The translations under genes were made by a program, and so were the position numbers. This document shows positions 29,063-37,480 of a DNA stretch of 37,480 nt, one piece after another. The notes under the pieces were generated by a model. It saw only the letters and a program-made list of their open reading frames with translations, ran no database searches and had not been told where the DNA came from. Source of the DNA: an uncultured Erythrobacter sp. (GTDB lineage: Bacteria; Pseudomonadota; Alphaproteobacteria; Sphingomonadales; Sphingomonadaceae); the NCBI GenBank assembly GCA_938015255.1, contig CALLQC010000070.1:1-37480 (forward strand), written 5' to 3'. Position 1 is the stretch's first letter; every line of letters begins with the position of its first letter.

Positions 29063-29908
29063 ATGGCTACTCAAACCGACAATGCACCGATCACCTTGGC
29101 AATCGGTGGAACCGGCAAGACCGGAAAGAGAGTTGCGGACCGCCTGATCAAAAAGGGGCACAAGGTTCGCATTCGCTCTCGCTCCTCCTTCCCATCGTTC
29201 GACTGGGACAAAGAAGCAGGCTGGGATGCCGCGCTTGAGGGCGTCTCGAACATCTACATCACTTACTCCCCGGATCTGGCAATGCCAGGGGCGAAGGATG
29301 CGATCAGCGCTTTGGTCCAGCGCGCCAAGTTGAAAGGCGTCAAGCGCCTCGTTTTGTTATCCGGTCGCGGCGAACAGGAAGCGCAGGACTGCGAGCAGAT
29401 TGTAGCGCAAAGCGGCCTTGAGTGGACGGTTGTCCGCGCCAGCTGGTTCAGCCAGAATTTCTCTGAAGGTGCCTTCATTGAGATGGTGCTTGGCGGAGCG
29501 ATTACTCTTCCAGCAGGTGACACACCAGAACCGTTTGTCGATGTCGATGACATTGCCGATGTGGCCGTCGCTGCACTCAGCGAAGACGGGCACAATGGCG
29601 AGATTTACGAAGTCACAGGCCCAAGGCTGATGACCATGGCTGATATAGCAGCAGACCTCTCTGCTGCGACGGGGCGGGAAATTACCTTCGTCGATGTGCC
29701 GCATGACGCTTTTATCGAAGAGCTCACCAAATCTGGCGCCCCTAAAGATGTTATCTGGATGCTCGACTATCTGTTCTCGACGGTCCTCGATGGTCGCAAT
29801 GCGCACCTGACAGACGGGGTTGAGCGCGCGCTTGGCCGCTCACCCAAAGACTTTGCCGAATACGCCCGCGACGTTGCCGCAACCGGTGTGTGGGCAACTG
29901 CAGCCTGA
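29063..29908 (+). CDS. NAD(P)H-binding / NmrA-like family protein
   Basis: LAIGGTGKTGKRVADRLIKKGHKVRIRSRS Rossmann motif; VVRASWFSQNFSEG. Confidence 0.88.
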   Translation: MATQTDNAPITLAIGGTGKTGKRVADRLIKKGHKVRIRSRSSFPSFDWDKEAGWDAALEGVSNIYITYSPDLAMPGAKDAISALVQRAKLKGVKRLVLLSGRGEQEAQDCEQIVAQSGLEWTVVRASWFSQNFSEGAFIEMVLGGAITLPAGDTPEPFVDVDDIADVAVAALSEDGHNGEIYEVTGPRLMTMADIAADLSAATGREITFVDVPHDAFIEELTKSGAPKDVIWMLDYLFSTVLDGRNAHLTDGVERALGRSPKDFAEYARDVAATGVWATAA

Positions 29909-29985
29909 TCTGGCTGTTCGGAGGCAACCCGGTCGCACTGCCGGTCGAAACTTTCCGAAAAAACCAATGAAAGGACACCCAAACC

Positions 29986-30489
29986 ATGACCTATGACTGG
30001 CCCCTCTATTTTGCCCTCTTCCTCGCGCTTTGGAGCGCGATTATCGGAGGCAATTTCTCGGCATTCTCGGAATTCATCATGTCGGCCCTTAAGAAGACGG
30101 AGCCAGCTGGCGGCATCGAGGCAATGCAGAACATCAACCGCGATGTGATCAAAACGCAGTTCGTCGCCGGCATCCTCTCGATCGCTGCCTTCTCAACGAT
30201 CTTTGCAATTTACAGCCTGTTTGTGTTCGAAGGCGCAGCGCTGGTGACGCTCATCCTGGCGTCCTTGGTTTATCTGACCAGCGTCTTTTTCGTGACGATG
30301 TTTGGTAATGTTCCAATGAATGACGCGCTTGCTCGTCTCGATCACGACAGTCTCGATGCCCGGATCTACTGGGAGAAGTATACCCGGACATGGACGCTGC
30401 TCAATCATGCACGGTCCTTCGGCAGCATTCTGACCTCCGGGCTCTATATCATCGCTTCGATCACCCTGATCACCAGCAGCCAGGTTTGA
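29986..30489 (+). CDS. DUF1772 (anthrone oxygenase-like) membrane protein
   Basis: 167 aa, four TM; FGNVPMNDALARLD...YWEKYTRTWTLLNHARSFGSI. Confidence 0.72.
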   Translation: MTYDWPLYFALFLALWSAIIGGNFSAFSEFIMSALKKTEPAGGIEAMQNINRDVIKTQFVAGILSIAAFSTIFAIYSLFVFEGAALVTLILASLVYLTSVFFVTMFGNVPMNDALARLDHDSLDARIYWEKYTRTWTLLNHARSFGSILTSGLYIIASITLITSSQV

Positions 30490-30515
30490 CGCCATCCAAG
30501 GCGCTGGAGGACATT

Positions 30516-31508
30516 ATGCAGATCAAGCTCCCCCTTCTTGCGGCTGCTGCGGTTGTGGCACTGGCTTCGCCGCTTGCCGCGCAAGATCCACTGGAAGCGG
30601 TCATCGACACAAGCGATGCAGACCGGTTTGCGGCCTTGTTTGTCGAAACTGAGGAGAAGCCCAGCCTAGAACAAATCGAAGCGGACTACCTGTCTCAAGC
30701 AGGAGAGGGTCTCGCCCTCATGCAGACTACTCGCTTTGGAACAGCAGAGGCTCTCCACTCCGCCATCGCGGGGTCTCCGGCCACTTATCGCGACGCCATT
30801 CAAAGGTGTCTGCCCATCGCGAAGGGTATGCAGCGCGATCTAAGGGCAATCTACCTGGCTCTATCGGCGCTGTTTTACGACGAGGCTTTGCCTCGCGTCG
30901 AGGTCGTGATCGGCGCTGGAAAATCGGCTGGAATTGCTTCGCCGAGCGTTCAGGTCATCGGGCTTGAAACTTTGTGCGCCGCAAGTCCGACGGAAACCGA
31001 GTTCAGAAGCGCCTTCAGGTATTTCTTCGCGCATGAACCGGTCCATTCCTTCCAGCCGCCCTTGGACGAGGCCAGGTTGGGGAACGACCCTCTGCTTACT
31101 TTGGCTTTGCATGAAGGCGTTGCGGACATGATCGCGGCCTTGGTCTTGGGACGCGTTCCGGATGTCGAACGTGATGCTTGGGCCATGGCCCGTATGGATG
31201 CGCTTTTCCAGCAGTTTCATGCGGACCGGCAAGTGCTTCGTGCAAGCGTCGCGCGCGGCGAAACATTGGCCACTTTCTCTCCCGAAGCGGGCTCAGCCCT
31301 TGGCCGCTGGTTCTTCAACCACAACCGGGTCGCAGAGGATTGGCGCAGCGATCTTGGATACTGGATCGGCCGCCAGATGGCCTTGGCATATGTCGATCAC
31401 GCGCCGGACAAACGAAAGGCCATCGAGGAACTTGTCCAAGGATTTGATCCAATGACTGTTCTGCAAGCCTCCGGCCTATCGGACACTAACGAATTTGGAG
31501 GGCAGTGA
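30516..31508 (+). CDS. secreted predicted Zn-metallopeptidase-like protein (HExxH, DUF2268-like)
   Basis: Signal peptide; FFAHEPVHSFQ (HEPVH at 31032-31046), downstream LALHEGVADMIAALVLG and GYWIGRQMALAYVD. Confidence 0.6.
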   Translation: MQIKLPLLAAAAVVALASPLAAQDPLEAVIDTSDADRFAALFVETEEKPSLEQIEADYLSQAGEGLALMQTTRFGTAEALHSAIAGSPATYRDAIQRCLPIAKGMQRDLRAIYLALSALFYDEALPRVEVVIGAGKSAGIASPSVQVIGLETLCAASPTETEFRSAFRYFFAHEPVHSFQPPLDEARLGNDPLLTLALHEGVADMIAALVLGRVPDVERDAWAMARMDALFQQFHADRQVLRASVARGETLATFSPEAGSALGRWFFNHNRVAEDWRSDLGYWIGRQMALAYVDHAPDKRKAIEELVQGFDPMTVLQASGLSDTNEFGGQ

Positions 31509-31509
31509 G

Positions 31510-32787
31510 ATGCGGACCACTCTAATGCATATTGGTGCAGCCATTGGTTGTTGCACATTGTGGGGCGCTGCAGTCTTCGCAGGCCTCGATCAAGGCTGGG
31601 GAGATTCTGCGCTCGCCGAAAGTGGAGATGCCATCGAATTTGCACGGGCCGCGCAATCCATCGCCGAGGACAAAAACATCGGCACTGTAAGCTTTGTCTT
31701 GATTGAGGGTGGCGAGACCGCCTCTGAATTTCACCTGTCCAACGGTGATGCGGTCGGCGCACAGTCAGTCTTCCAGGTAGCCTCGCTCGGCAAATGGCTG
31801 ACGGCTTGGGGTGTCATGGCCCTGTTCGAAGAGGGACAGCTTGACCTCGATGCGCCGGTCTCGGACTATCTCTCGCGCTGGACACTCCCGGCTTCGGAAT
31901 TTGATGCATCAGGCGTTACAGTGAGGCGTTTGCTGAGCCACACAGCCGGTCTTAGCGACGGTCTTGGTTATGACGGGTTCGATGCAGCGCAGGATCGCCA
32001 ATCTCTAGAGGCTTCGCTGACTAAGGCTGTGGATGCATCTCCCGGCAAAGATGGGAGAACTCTTCTTGGTAGCGAGCCTGGCTCAGGCTTCGCTTACTCG
32101 GGAGGCGGCTACACCTTGCTTCAACTCCTGATCGAAGAGGTCTCTGGTAAGTCGTTCGCTGAATACATGGATGACAAGGTCTTTGTCCCTCTGGGTATGG
32201 AGAGAACGACGTTTGATCATGCCAGAGCGCTGGAGCTTGGGCTGGCAGAGAATTTCAGACCCGACGGCACAGCGGAGCCATTCCGTTGGTATACAGCTCT
32301 CGCCGCCACGTCCTTGTTTACCACCTCTGAGGACCTGAGTAAGTTTGTGATGGCGCAGGCTCCGGACGGATCGAACCCGGTTCTCTCATCCTCGACTATG
32401 GACCTCCTGCGTCAGCCTCACGCTTCTGAAATGGGCGCGGACATATGGGGGCTTGGCACGATGCTTTACGCGTCCAACAATGCCGGGGGACATATCATTG
32501 GCCATGACGGCAGCAATGAACCTGCCATCAACACTGCGGCGCGACTGGACCCGGCTACGGGAGATGGAATTGTTGTTCTCTCGACTGGCAATCCGATGCT
32601 GGCAACCGAATTGGCTGGCGAATGGGTGTTCTGGAAGACCGGCAAGGTCGACAGCCTGAGTTTCGCATCGCGACTGCCAACAGCGCTTGCGGTGTTTGCT
32701 GGTGGAGTTCTCATCATCCTGACTGGCGCAGGTTTGAGCCTTTGGCTTCGTAAACGCCATGCCTCACGCCAACAAACGCACAGGTAA
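31510..32787 (+). CDS. serine hydrolase, beta-lactamase/class C PBP-like, C-terminal TM
   Basis: VASLGKWL (SxxK), FAYSGGGYTLLQLLIEEVSGKSF, C-terminal hydrophobic segment. Confidence 0.88.
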   Translation: MRTTLMHIGAAIGCCTLWGAAVFAGLDQGWGDSALAESGDAIEFARAAQSIAEDKNIGTVSFVLIEGGETASEFHLSNGDAVGAQSVFQVASLGKWLTAWGVMALFEEGQLDLDAPVSDYLSRWTLPASEFDASGVTVRRLLSHTAGLSDGLGYDGFDAAQDRQSLEASLTKAVDASPGKDGRTLLGSEPGSGFAYSGGGYTLLQLLIEEVSGKSFAEYMDDKVFVPLGMERTTFDHARALELGLAENFRPDGTAEPFRWYTALAATSLFTTSEDLSKFVMAQAPDGSNPVLSSSTMDLLRQPHASEMGADIWGLGTMLYASNNAGGHIIGHDGSNEPAINTAARLDPATGDGIVVLSTGNPMLATELAGEWVFWKTGKVDSLSFASRLPTALAVFAGGVLIILTGAGLSLWLRKRHASRQQTHR

Positions 32788-32792
32788 GCCCA

Positions 32793-33512
32793 ATGTCGCA
32801 GGTTCAAGAAAGTGGCAATGAACAAGTGGATCGACCGCAATCCAAAGAGCGACTCATCGCCTTTCGCGACTTGGCTCTGGTCGTGGCGATGATGGTTGCC
32901 GTCAAACAATCATTGCTTCCCATCACCCAACTTTACGCTGGTCCGGCATCAACCTTTAGCGCAATGATTGTAGCCACATTACTGCTTCGGCATCGGGGGC
33001 GCAGCTGGGGCGATCTTGGCTTTCGCTGGCCCGAAAGCTGGATCAAGACGATTGGCCTCACGCTACTTGCCATGGCTTTCTTCGTTGTTTGCACTCAGCT
33101 CATGGCGCTGGTTGCTGACCAATTTTTCGCAGACGTAGGCACCAGTGATCGCTTCTCTCACATCGAAGGCAACTTGGTCGCCTATGTCCTGATCATGCTT
33201 CTGGTTTGGACGCACGGCTCGTTCTTTGAAGAGCTTCTGTTTCGGGCCTTCATCATAAGCAACGCAAGTGAAGGTCTGGGTGGCGGTCTGCGTGGGGATA
33301 TTATCGCCTTGCTTATCTCGTCCGCCTTCTTCGGCTATCGGCACGCCTACTATCAAGGGTGGCATGGCGCTCTTGTCACGGGTGCAGGAGGGTTTGCCTT
33401 TGGCGTGTTCTACCTGTGGTTTGGAAAGCGTAATATCATGCCGCTGATCTTGGCACATGGCACGTTCAATACCTTGGGCCAGACGTTCAGGTATCTCGGC
33501 ATAGAGGACTAA
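32793..33512 (+). CDS. CPBP family intramembrane glutamic endopeptidase
   Basis: FFEELLFRAFII (EExxxR), FFGYRHAYYQGWHGALVTG, LILAHGTFNTLGQT. Confidence 0.88.
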   Translation: MSQVQESGNEQVDRPQSKERLIAFRDLALVVAMMVAVKQSLLPITQLYAGPASTFSAMIVATLLLRHRGRSWGDLGFRWPESWIKTIGLTLLAMAFFVVCTQLMALVADQFFADVGTSDRFSHIEGNLVAYVLIMLLVWTHGSFFEELLFRAFIISNASEGLGGGLRGDIIALLISSAFFGYRHAYYQGWHGALVTGAGGFAFGVFYLWFGKRNIMPLILAHGTFNTLGQTFRYLGIED

Positions 33513-33568
33513 ACGCGCTGCTCGCTCCAAGAACCCCAAGGGTTCCGCTGCGCTCTTCAAACGCTCAA

Positions 33569-33628
33569 TTGGCGCGAGATGCCAAAAGTCTGGCGGGGTC
33601 CGGCAAGCGCCCCGCTCTCGGCGAGCCT
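33569..33628 (+). repeat. copy B of 60-bp imperfect direct repeat
   Basis: Core TCTGGCGGGGTCCGGCAAG at 33589-33607, same internal spacing as copy A. Confidence 0.6.
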
Positions 33629-33663
33629 ACTCGTTAGGCACTAAGTCGAACGGAGAACTGAGA

Positions 33664-34620
33664 ATGCAACGCCAAGCATCAACCGCAATTAAGCCAACTG
33701 TCGATCATAACCAGCACGTGCCGGATTCCACTCTCGCCCCAATTTCAGGCAAGCCCATATCGATCCGAACGGGCTTCAAGGCCATCAGCTTTAAGCATGC
33801 GATGTTTGATGGGCTTATGGACCCGCTGGTCATGGTCGATCATTACTTGATGGGCGAACCCACGTTTGGCGTTCACCCGCATGCCGGCATGTCTGCCGTT
33901 ACAGTTCTGTTCGAAGACTGCTGCGGGGTGTTTAACAACCGCGATTCACTCGGCAACGATATCGATCTGAAAGCCGGTGATCTTTATTGGCTCAAAGCCG
34001 GAAGTGGAGCGGTGCATGATGAAAAGCCGATGCACGGCGCATTAGCTCACGGACTGCAGGTGTTTGTGAACCTACCCGCCCATATGAAGCATGACGCCCC
34101 CGAGGCGCTCCATGTCCGAGCGAAAGCCATGCCCGTGATTAAAGGCAATGGCGCAAAGGTAAGGCTCGTGTTGGGCGAGAGCAATGGTGTGACGGGGGCT
34201 ATTTCTCCTGCGCTACCGATGACGATCCTCGATGCGAAGATCGATGCGGGTGGCCATTTCGAGCACGAAGTGGCTTTTGGACACTCACAATGGATCCTTG
34301 CAGTTGACGAGGCGATCGAAGTGACTGTTGGCAATCAGACCGTGACACTTCCAGCAGGTGAAGCCTTAGCGATTAGTGCGAGGCAAAATCGAGAAGCTCT
34401 AACTTTACGCGCTCGCTCTGAGAGCCATGCAGTGATCGTTACAAGTAAACCGATCGGAGAACCCTTTGTACAGCGCGGTCCCTTTGTGATGAGCACTGAT
34501 GCCGAGATTGCGGAAGTCGAAGCGGCCTATCGTGCTGGGCGTTTTGGTGAATTAGAGCAGAAAGTGGATGCGAGCACTGGGCCTGACACGTTCTCTCCCT
34601 CGTCTGAAACTGGGTCGTAA
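33664..34620 (+). CDS. pirin family protein
   Basis: FGVHPHAGMSAVTVLFEDCCGVFNNRDSLGNDIDLKAGDLYWLKAGSGAVHDEKP. Confidence 0.9.
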   Translation: MQRQASTAIKPTVDHNQHVPDSTLAPISGKPISIRTGFKAISFKHAMFDGLMDPLVMVDHYLMGEPTFGVHPHAGMSAVTVLFEDCCGVFNNRDSLGNDIDLKAGDLYWLKAGSGAVHDEKPMHGALAHGLQVFVNLPAHMKHDAPEALHVRAKAMPVIKGNGAKVRLVLGESNGVTGAISPALPMTILDAKIDAGGHFEHEVAFGHSQWILAVDEAIEVTVGNQTVTLPAGEALAISARQNREALTLRARSESHAVIVTSKPIGEPFVQRGPFVMSTDAEIAEVEAAYRAGRFGELEQKVDASTGPDTFSPSSETGS

Positions 34621-34669
34621 GCGGAATGACCGCTCTCCGATCCTTCGAAACCTAGAGCAGACGTTCCGC
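34621..34669. repeat. imperfect inverted repeat immediately after pirin stop codon
   Basis: GCGGAA....CGCTCT ... AGAGC.....TTCCGC arms; REP/terminator-like. Confidence 0.4.
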
Positions 34670-34840
34670 TACCGGCCCAACTGCGGTCAGCCAGCAATCT
34701 GCCCAAAGTCGGATGCTCGTTGTCAGTAATTGGACACCTGAACGCTGCCAAACAGCGAGTTGGCTGGGGTGGAGTTAGAGGCTTATGGGGTCTAATGACG
34801 GGCTGCGTCGCTGCAATTCGGCGCCATGGGGGAATTAAGG

Positions 34841-36187
34841 ATGCTGTATCGATTGATGGGTTTTGCCTTTGCATTTGCACTGGCTCTGCCGGCTACGGCA
34901 GAGGAAAATGCGAGCACGACGATCTTCCGGAATGTGACGATAATCGACGGGACGGGAATCGCGGCGCAGCCCGATATGACGATTGTGATTACAGGCGAAA
35001 CGATTGAGCGCGTCGCTCCTTCAGGCTCGATCGACGTAAAGTCCTATCCCGAAGCCGCGATTATTGATGCAAGCGGACAATACGCCCTGCCCGGCCTTAT
35101 CGATACGCACGTGCACACATGGCCGCTTGTGGACACGAAGGACGGCCCGCGCATCTTCGCACGCTTCCTCTATAGCGGCGTCACCTCTGTGCGCGATATG
35201 GCGGGCGATGCGCGCGTTCTGGCCAGCCAAGCGCGCCGCGCGAAGCTCAACCTGACAGCTAGCCCCAACATATATTATTCGGCTCTGATGGCGGGGCCGT
35301 CCTTTTTCACCGATCCGCGTCCCGCCGCCTCGGCGCAAGGCGAAACACCCGGCGAAGTGCCCTGGTTGCAAGCGATCACGCCCGACACCGATATGCCTTT
35401 GGCGGTTGCTCAGGCGAAAGGGACTTTTGCGACCGGCGTCAAAATCTACGCCAATCTGGAAGCCAGCGAAGTGCGCCGCATCACCCAAGAGGCCCACCGC
35501 CAGGGGATGAAGGTGTGGGCGCACAGCACCGTTTTTCCCGCCGGGCCGGGCGACGTGGTGGCGGCAGGCGTCGACAGTATCTCGCATGTGTGCCGGATGG
35601 TGTTCGAAATCTCGAGCGAGCGGCCCGATGTCTACGACCACTCGTTCAGTCCTGACTACGCCAATCTTTCTCCTGGCGATCCGCGCATCCGCGCCATTTA
35701 CGCCGATATGAGGGCGCGCGGCACCATCCTTGATGCGACCGTGTGGCTCTACAAGCTGGTGGAAGAGCGAGAACTCCAAAACCCCGAACGCAAGCCCAAG
35801 CGCCAGAACTGTTCGCTGGATTACGTTGTCGAGCAGACCCGTGTGGCGCACCAAATGGGGGTAGAAATTGCGACCGGCACGGACAGCTATACACCCGTTG
35901 AAGACGCCTATCCGGGGCTGTTTGAGGAGATCGACATCCTTGTCGAACAAGTGGGTATGACCCCGCTCGAAGTCATTCGGTCCGCCACTTTGGTGGGTGC
36001 GAAGACAATTGGGATCGAGGAAACGCATGGGACGCTCGAAGAGGGCAAGCGGGCGGACCTCGTTTTTCTTAGCGCCAATCCGCTGGAGGATATCGGCAAT
36101 TTGCGGACGGTTGTCCTAACGGTTAAAGATGGCCACAGCTTCGCGCGTGAGGATTTTGAAGCAGGAGCCTTCAATGAAGCTGAGTAG
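34841..36187 (+). CDS. amidohydrolase family protein, secreted
   Basis: Signal peptide; ASGQYALPGLIDTHVHTW; HSTVFPAGPGDVVAAGVDSISHV; TGTDSYTP; GTLEEGKRADLVFLSANPLED. Confidence 0.9.
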   Translation: MLYRLMGFAFAFALALPATAEENASTTIFRNVTIIDGTGIAAQPDMTIVITGETIERVAPSGSIDVKSYPEAAIIDASGQYALPGLIDTHVHTWPLVDTKDGPRIFARFLYSGVTSVRDMAGDARVLASQARRAKLNLTASPNIYYSALMAGPSFFTDPRPAASAQGETPGEVPWLQAITPDTDMPLAVAQAKGTFATGVKIYANLEASEVRRITQEAHRQGMKVWAHSTVFPAGPGDVVAAGVDSISHVCRMVFEISSERPDVYDHSFSPDYANLSPGDPRIRAIYADMRARGTILDATVWLYKLVEERELQNPERKPKRQNCSLDYVVEQTRVAHQMGVEIATGTDSYTPVEDAYPGLFEEIDILVEQVGMTPLEVIRSATLVGAKTIGIEETHGTLEEGKRADLVFLSANPLEDIGNLRTVVLTVKDGHSFAREDFEAGAFNEAE

Positions 36188-37331
36188 ACGCGGTTTTGTG
36201 TGCAGCTCTGCGGGCGCTCTGGGCGCGGCGGCGGCTTCAGGCGGTGTGATGGCGGAAACGCTGACGGCGCAGGCGCAAGGTGGTTGGTCGGGTTACAAGG
36301 ACGCGTTGGTTCTCGATAATCTAGGCGGCATTTTCAACCCCAATTTGCCCTATTCGAAAGATGTTCCCTCAACTCTGGATCCGCGCGCATTGCGCGACGC
36401 GATCGCTTCGGGTGTGACGGCGATTAACACAACCATTGGTTTTGTGGCCGGCGATGCGGAACCGTTCGAACACAGCGTCAGATCGGTTGCCCGATCCAAC
36501 CGACAGATTGAGAACCACTCCGAACAACTGCTCAAAGTCCTCTCGGGTGAAGATATCCTTCGCGCAAAGCATGAAGGCAAGATTGGGATCATTCAGGGGT
36601 TCCAGAACGCGGCGATGATGGGCGAGGATGCCAGCCGTGTGACCATTTTCGCTGAACTTGGCGTGCGCATCATCCAACTGACCTACAATGGCCAGAACCA
36701 GCTTGGGGCCGGCTCAATGGTGCCGGAAAATGGAGGCCTGACTGCGTTTGGCCGCGACGTGGTGACCGAATTGAACGCGAACAAAGTGGTGATTGACCTT
36801 AGCCATAGCGGAGAACGCACGTGCCTTGATGCGATCGAGGCTTCGCAAGAGCCTATCTGCATCACGCACACAGGGTGCCAGGCGCTGGCCGACTTGCCAC
36901 GCAACAAGACCGACCGCGAATTGCGCATGGTCGCGGAAAAAGGTGGAGCGGTCGGTATCTATTTCATGCCCTTCCTGCGCGAAGACGGGATGTCGATGGC
37001 GACCGATCTGATTGACCATATCGAACACGCGATCAATGTGTGCGGTGAAGACCACGTCGGAATCGGCACCGATGGAGGGCTGACCGCTGTTGACGATATC
37101 GAAGCGGCCCGCGAGCGTACGCGCAAATCGATTGAACGACGGCGCGCTCTGGGGATATCGGCGAAGGGCGAAATCCCTGGCGTTGTGACCTTCTTGCCTG
37201 ACCTTTCAGGCCCGACCCAGTTCCAGAGACTTGCCGACAAGCTGCAAGCGCGCGGACATTCCTCGGCGCGGATCGAGAAAATTCTGGGCCTCAATTTCTT
37301 CAATTATTATCAGCGAATCTGGAAAGGTTGA
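36174..37331 (+). CDS. membrane dipeptidase (peptidase M19) with Tat-like leader
   Basis: MKLSRRGFVCSSAGALGAAAA; RIIQLTYNGQNQLGAG, VIDLSHSGERTCLDAIEAS..PICITHTGC, HVGIGTDGG. Confidence 0.9.
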   Translation: MKLSRRGFVCSSAGALGAAAASGGVMAETLTAQAQGGWSGYKDALVLDNLGGIFNPNLPYSKDVPSTLDPRALRDAIASGVTAINTTIGFVAGDAEPFEHSVRSVARSNRQIENHSEQLLKVLSGEDILRAKHEGKIGIIQGFQNAAMMGEDASRVTIFAELGVRIIQLTYNGQNQLGAGSMVPENGGLTAFGRDVVTELNANKVVIDLSHSGERTCLDAIEASQEPICITHTGCQALADLPRNKTDRELRMVAEKGGAVGIYFMPFLREDGMSMATDLIDHIEHAINVCGEDHVGIGTDGGLTAVDDIEAARERTRKSIERRRALGISAKGEIPGVVTFLPDLSGPTQFQRLADKLQARGHSSARIEKILGLNFFNYYQRIWKG

Positions 37332-37480
37332 GGCCCCCGGCTTTGATGCGATCAGGATAATGGACCCGCTGTGTCCGCTCACTAATAGCCGTCGTCCAGT
37401 TATCGGCCTATTCACACCGATCAGCTAGGCACCCCATCGACGACATGAATATCCGAAATTCTGGTTCCCACAAGCGGACG

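Noticed and set aside
33569-33640. Possible integron attC (GTTAGGC near 33631, GTTGAAT near 27191)
   Set aside because: GTTRRRY is a low-information motif, no paired RYYYAAC or attC-like fold was found, and the recombinase is not IntI-like.
35021-36028. 335-aa - strand ORF antisense to amidohydrolase
   Set aside because: His/Arg-rich shadow frame typical of GC-rich coding DNA; sense frame has clear amidohydrolase motifs.

Overview
The window looks like a chromosome segment from a GC-rich alphaproteobacterium, probably Sphingomonadales/Erythrobacteraceae (inferred from gene content and order only; no search was run). Positions 1-22.7 kb are mostly conserved: glyS-sulfotransferase-glyQ, an UrcA-like gene, an array of small related membrane proteins with an XRE regulator, two tandem TraB/GumN genes, rplY, pth, a Tat-SDR, ychF, a glutaredoxin-MauE fusion behind a CsoR-like palindrome, mutL, mreBCD-mrdA-rodA and a LuxR solo. 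A tRNA-Lys(CTT) at 22.8 kb marks the start of an accessory region. That region carries a translationally coupled TIR-domain/transmembrane gene pair, small hypothetical genes, an orphan MbcA/ParS-like antitoxin and a short tyrosine recombinase. After it comes a co-directional block (27.2-34.6 kb) with an AraC regulator, an NmrA-like protein, a DUF1772-like protein, an HExxH metallopeptidase-like protein, a serine hydrolase, two CPBP proteases and a pirin. The window ends with an amidohydrolase and an M19 dipeptidase. The most interesting candidate system is the TIR + TM pair: the TIR protein ends in YDDLDDDVPF, which closely resembles the acidic C-terminal tip of bacterial SSB. A second candidate is the three-hydrolase operon at 30.5-33.5 kb, part of a block bracketed by a 60-bp imperfect direct repeat.
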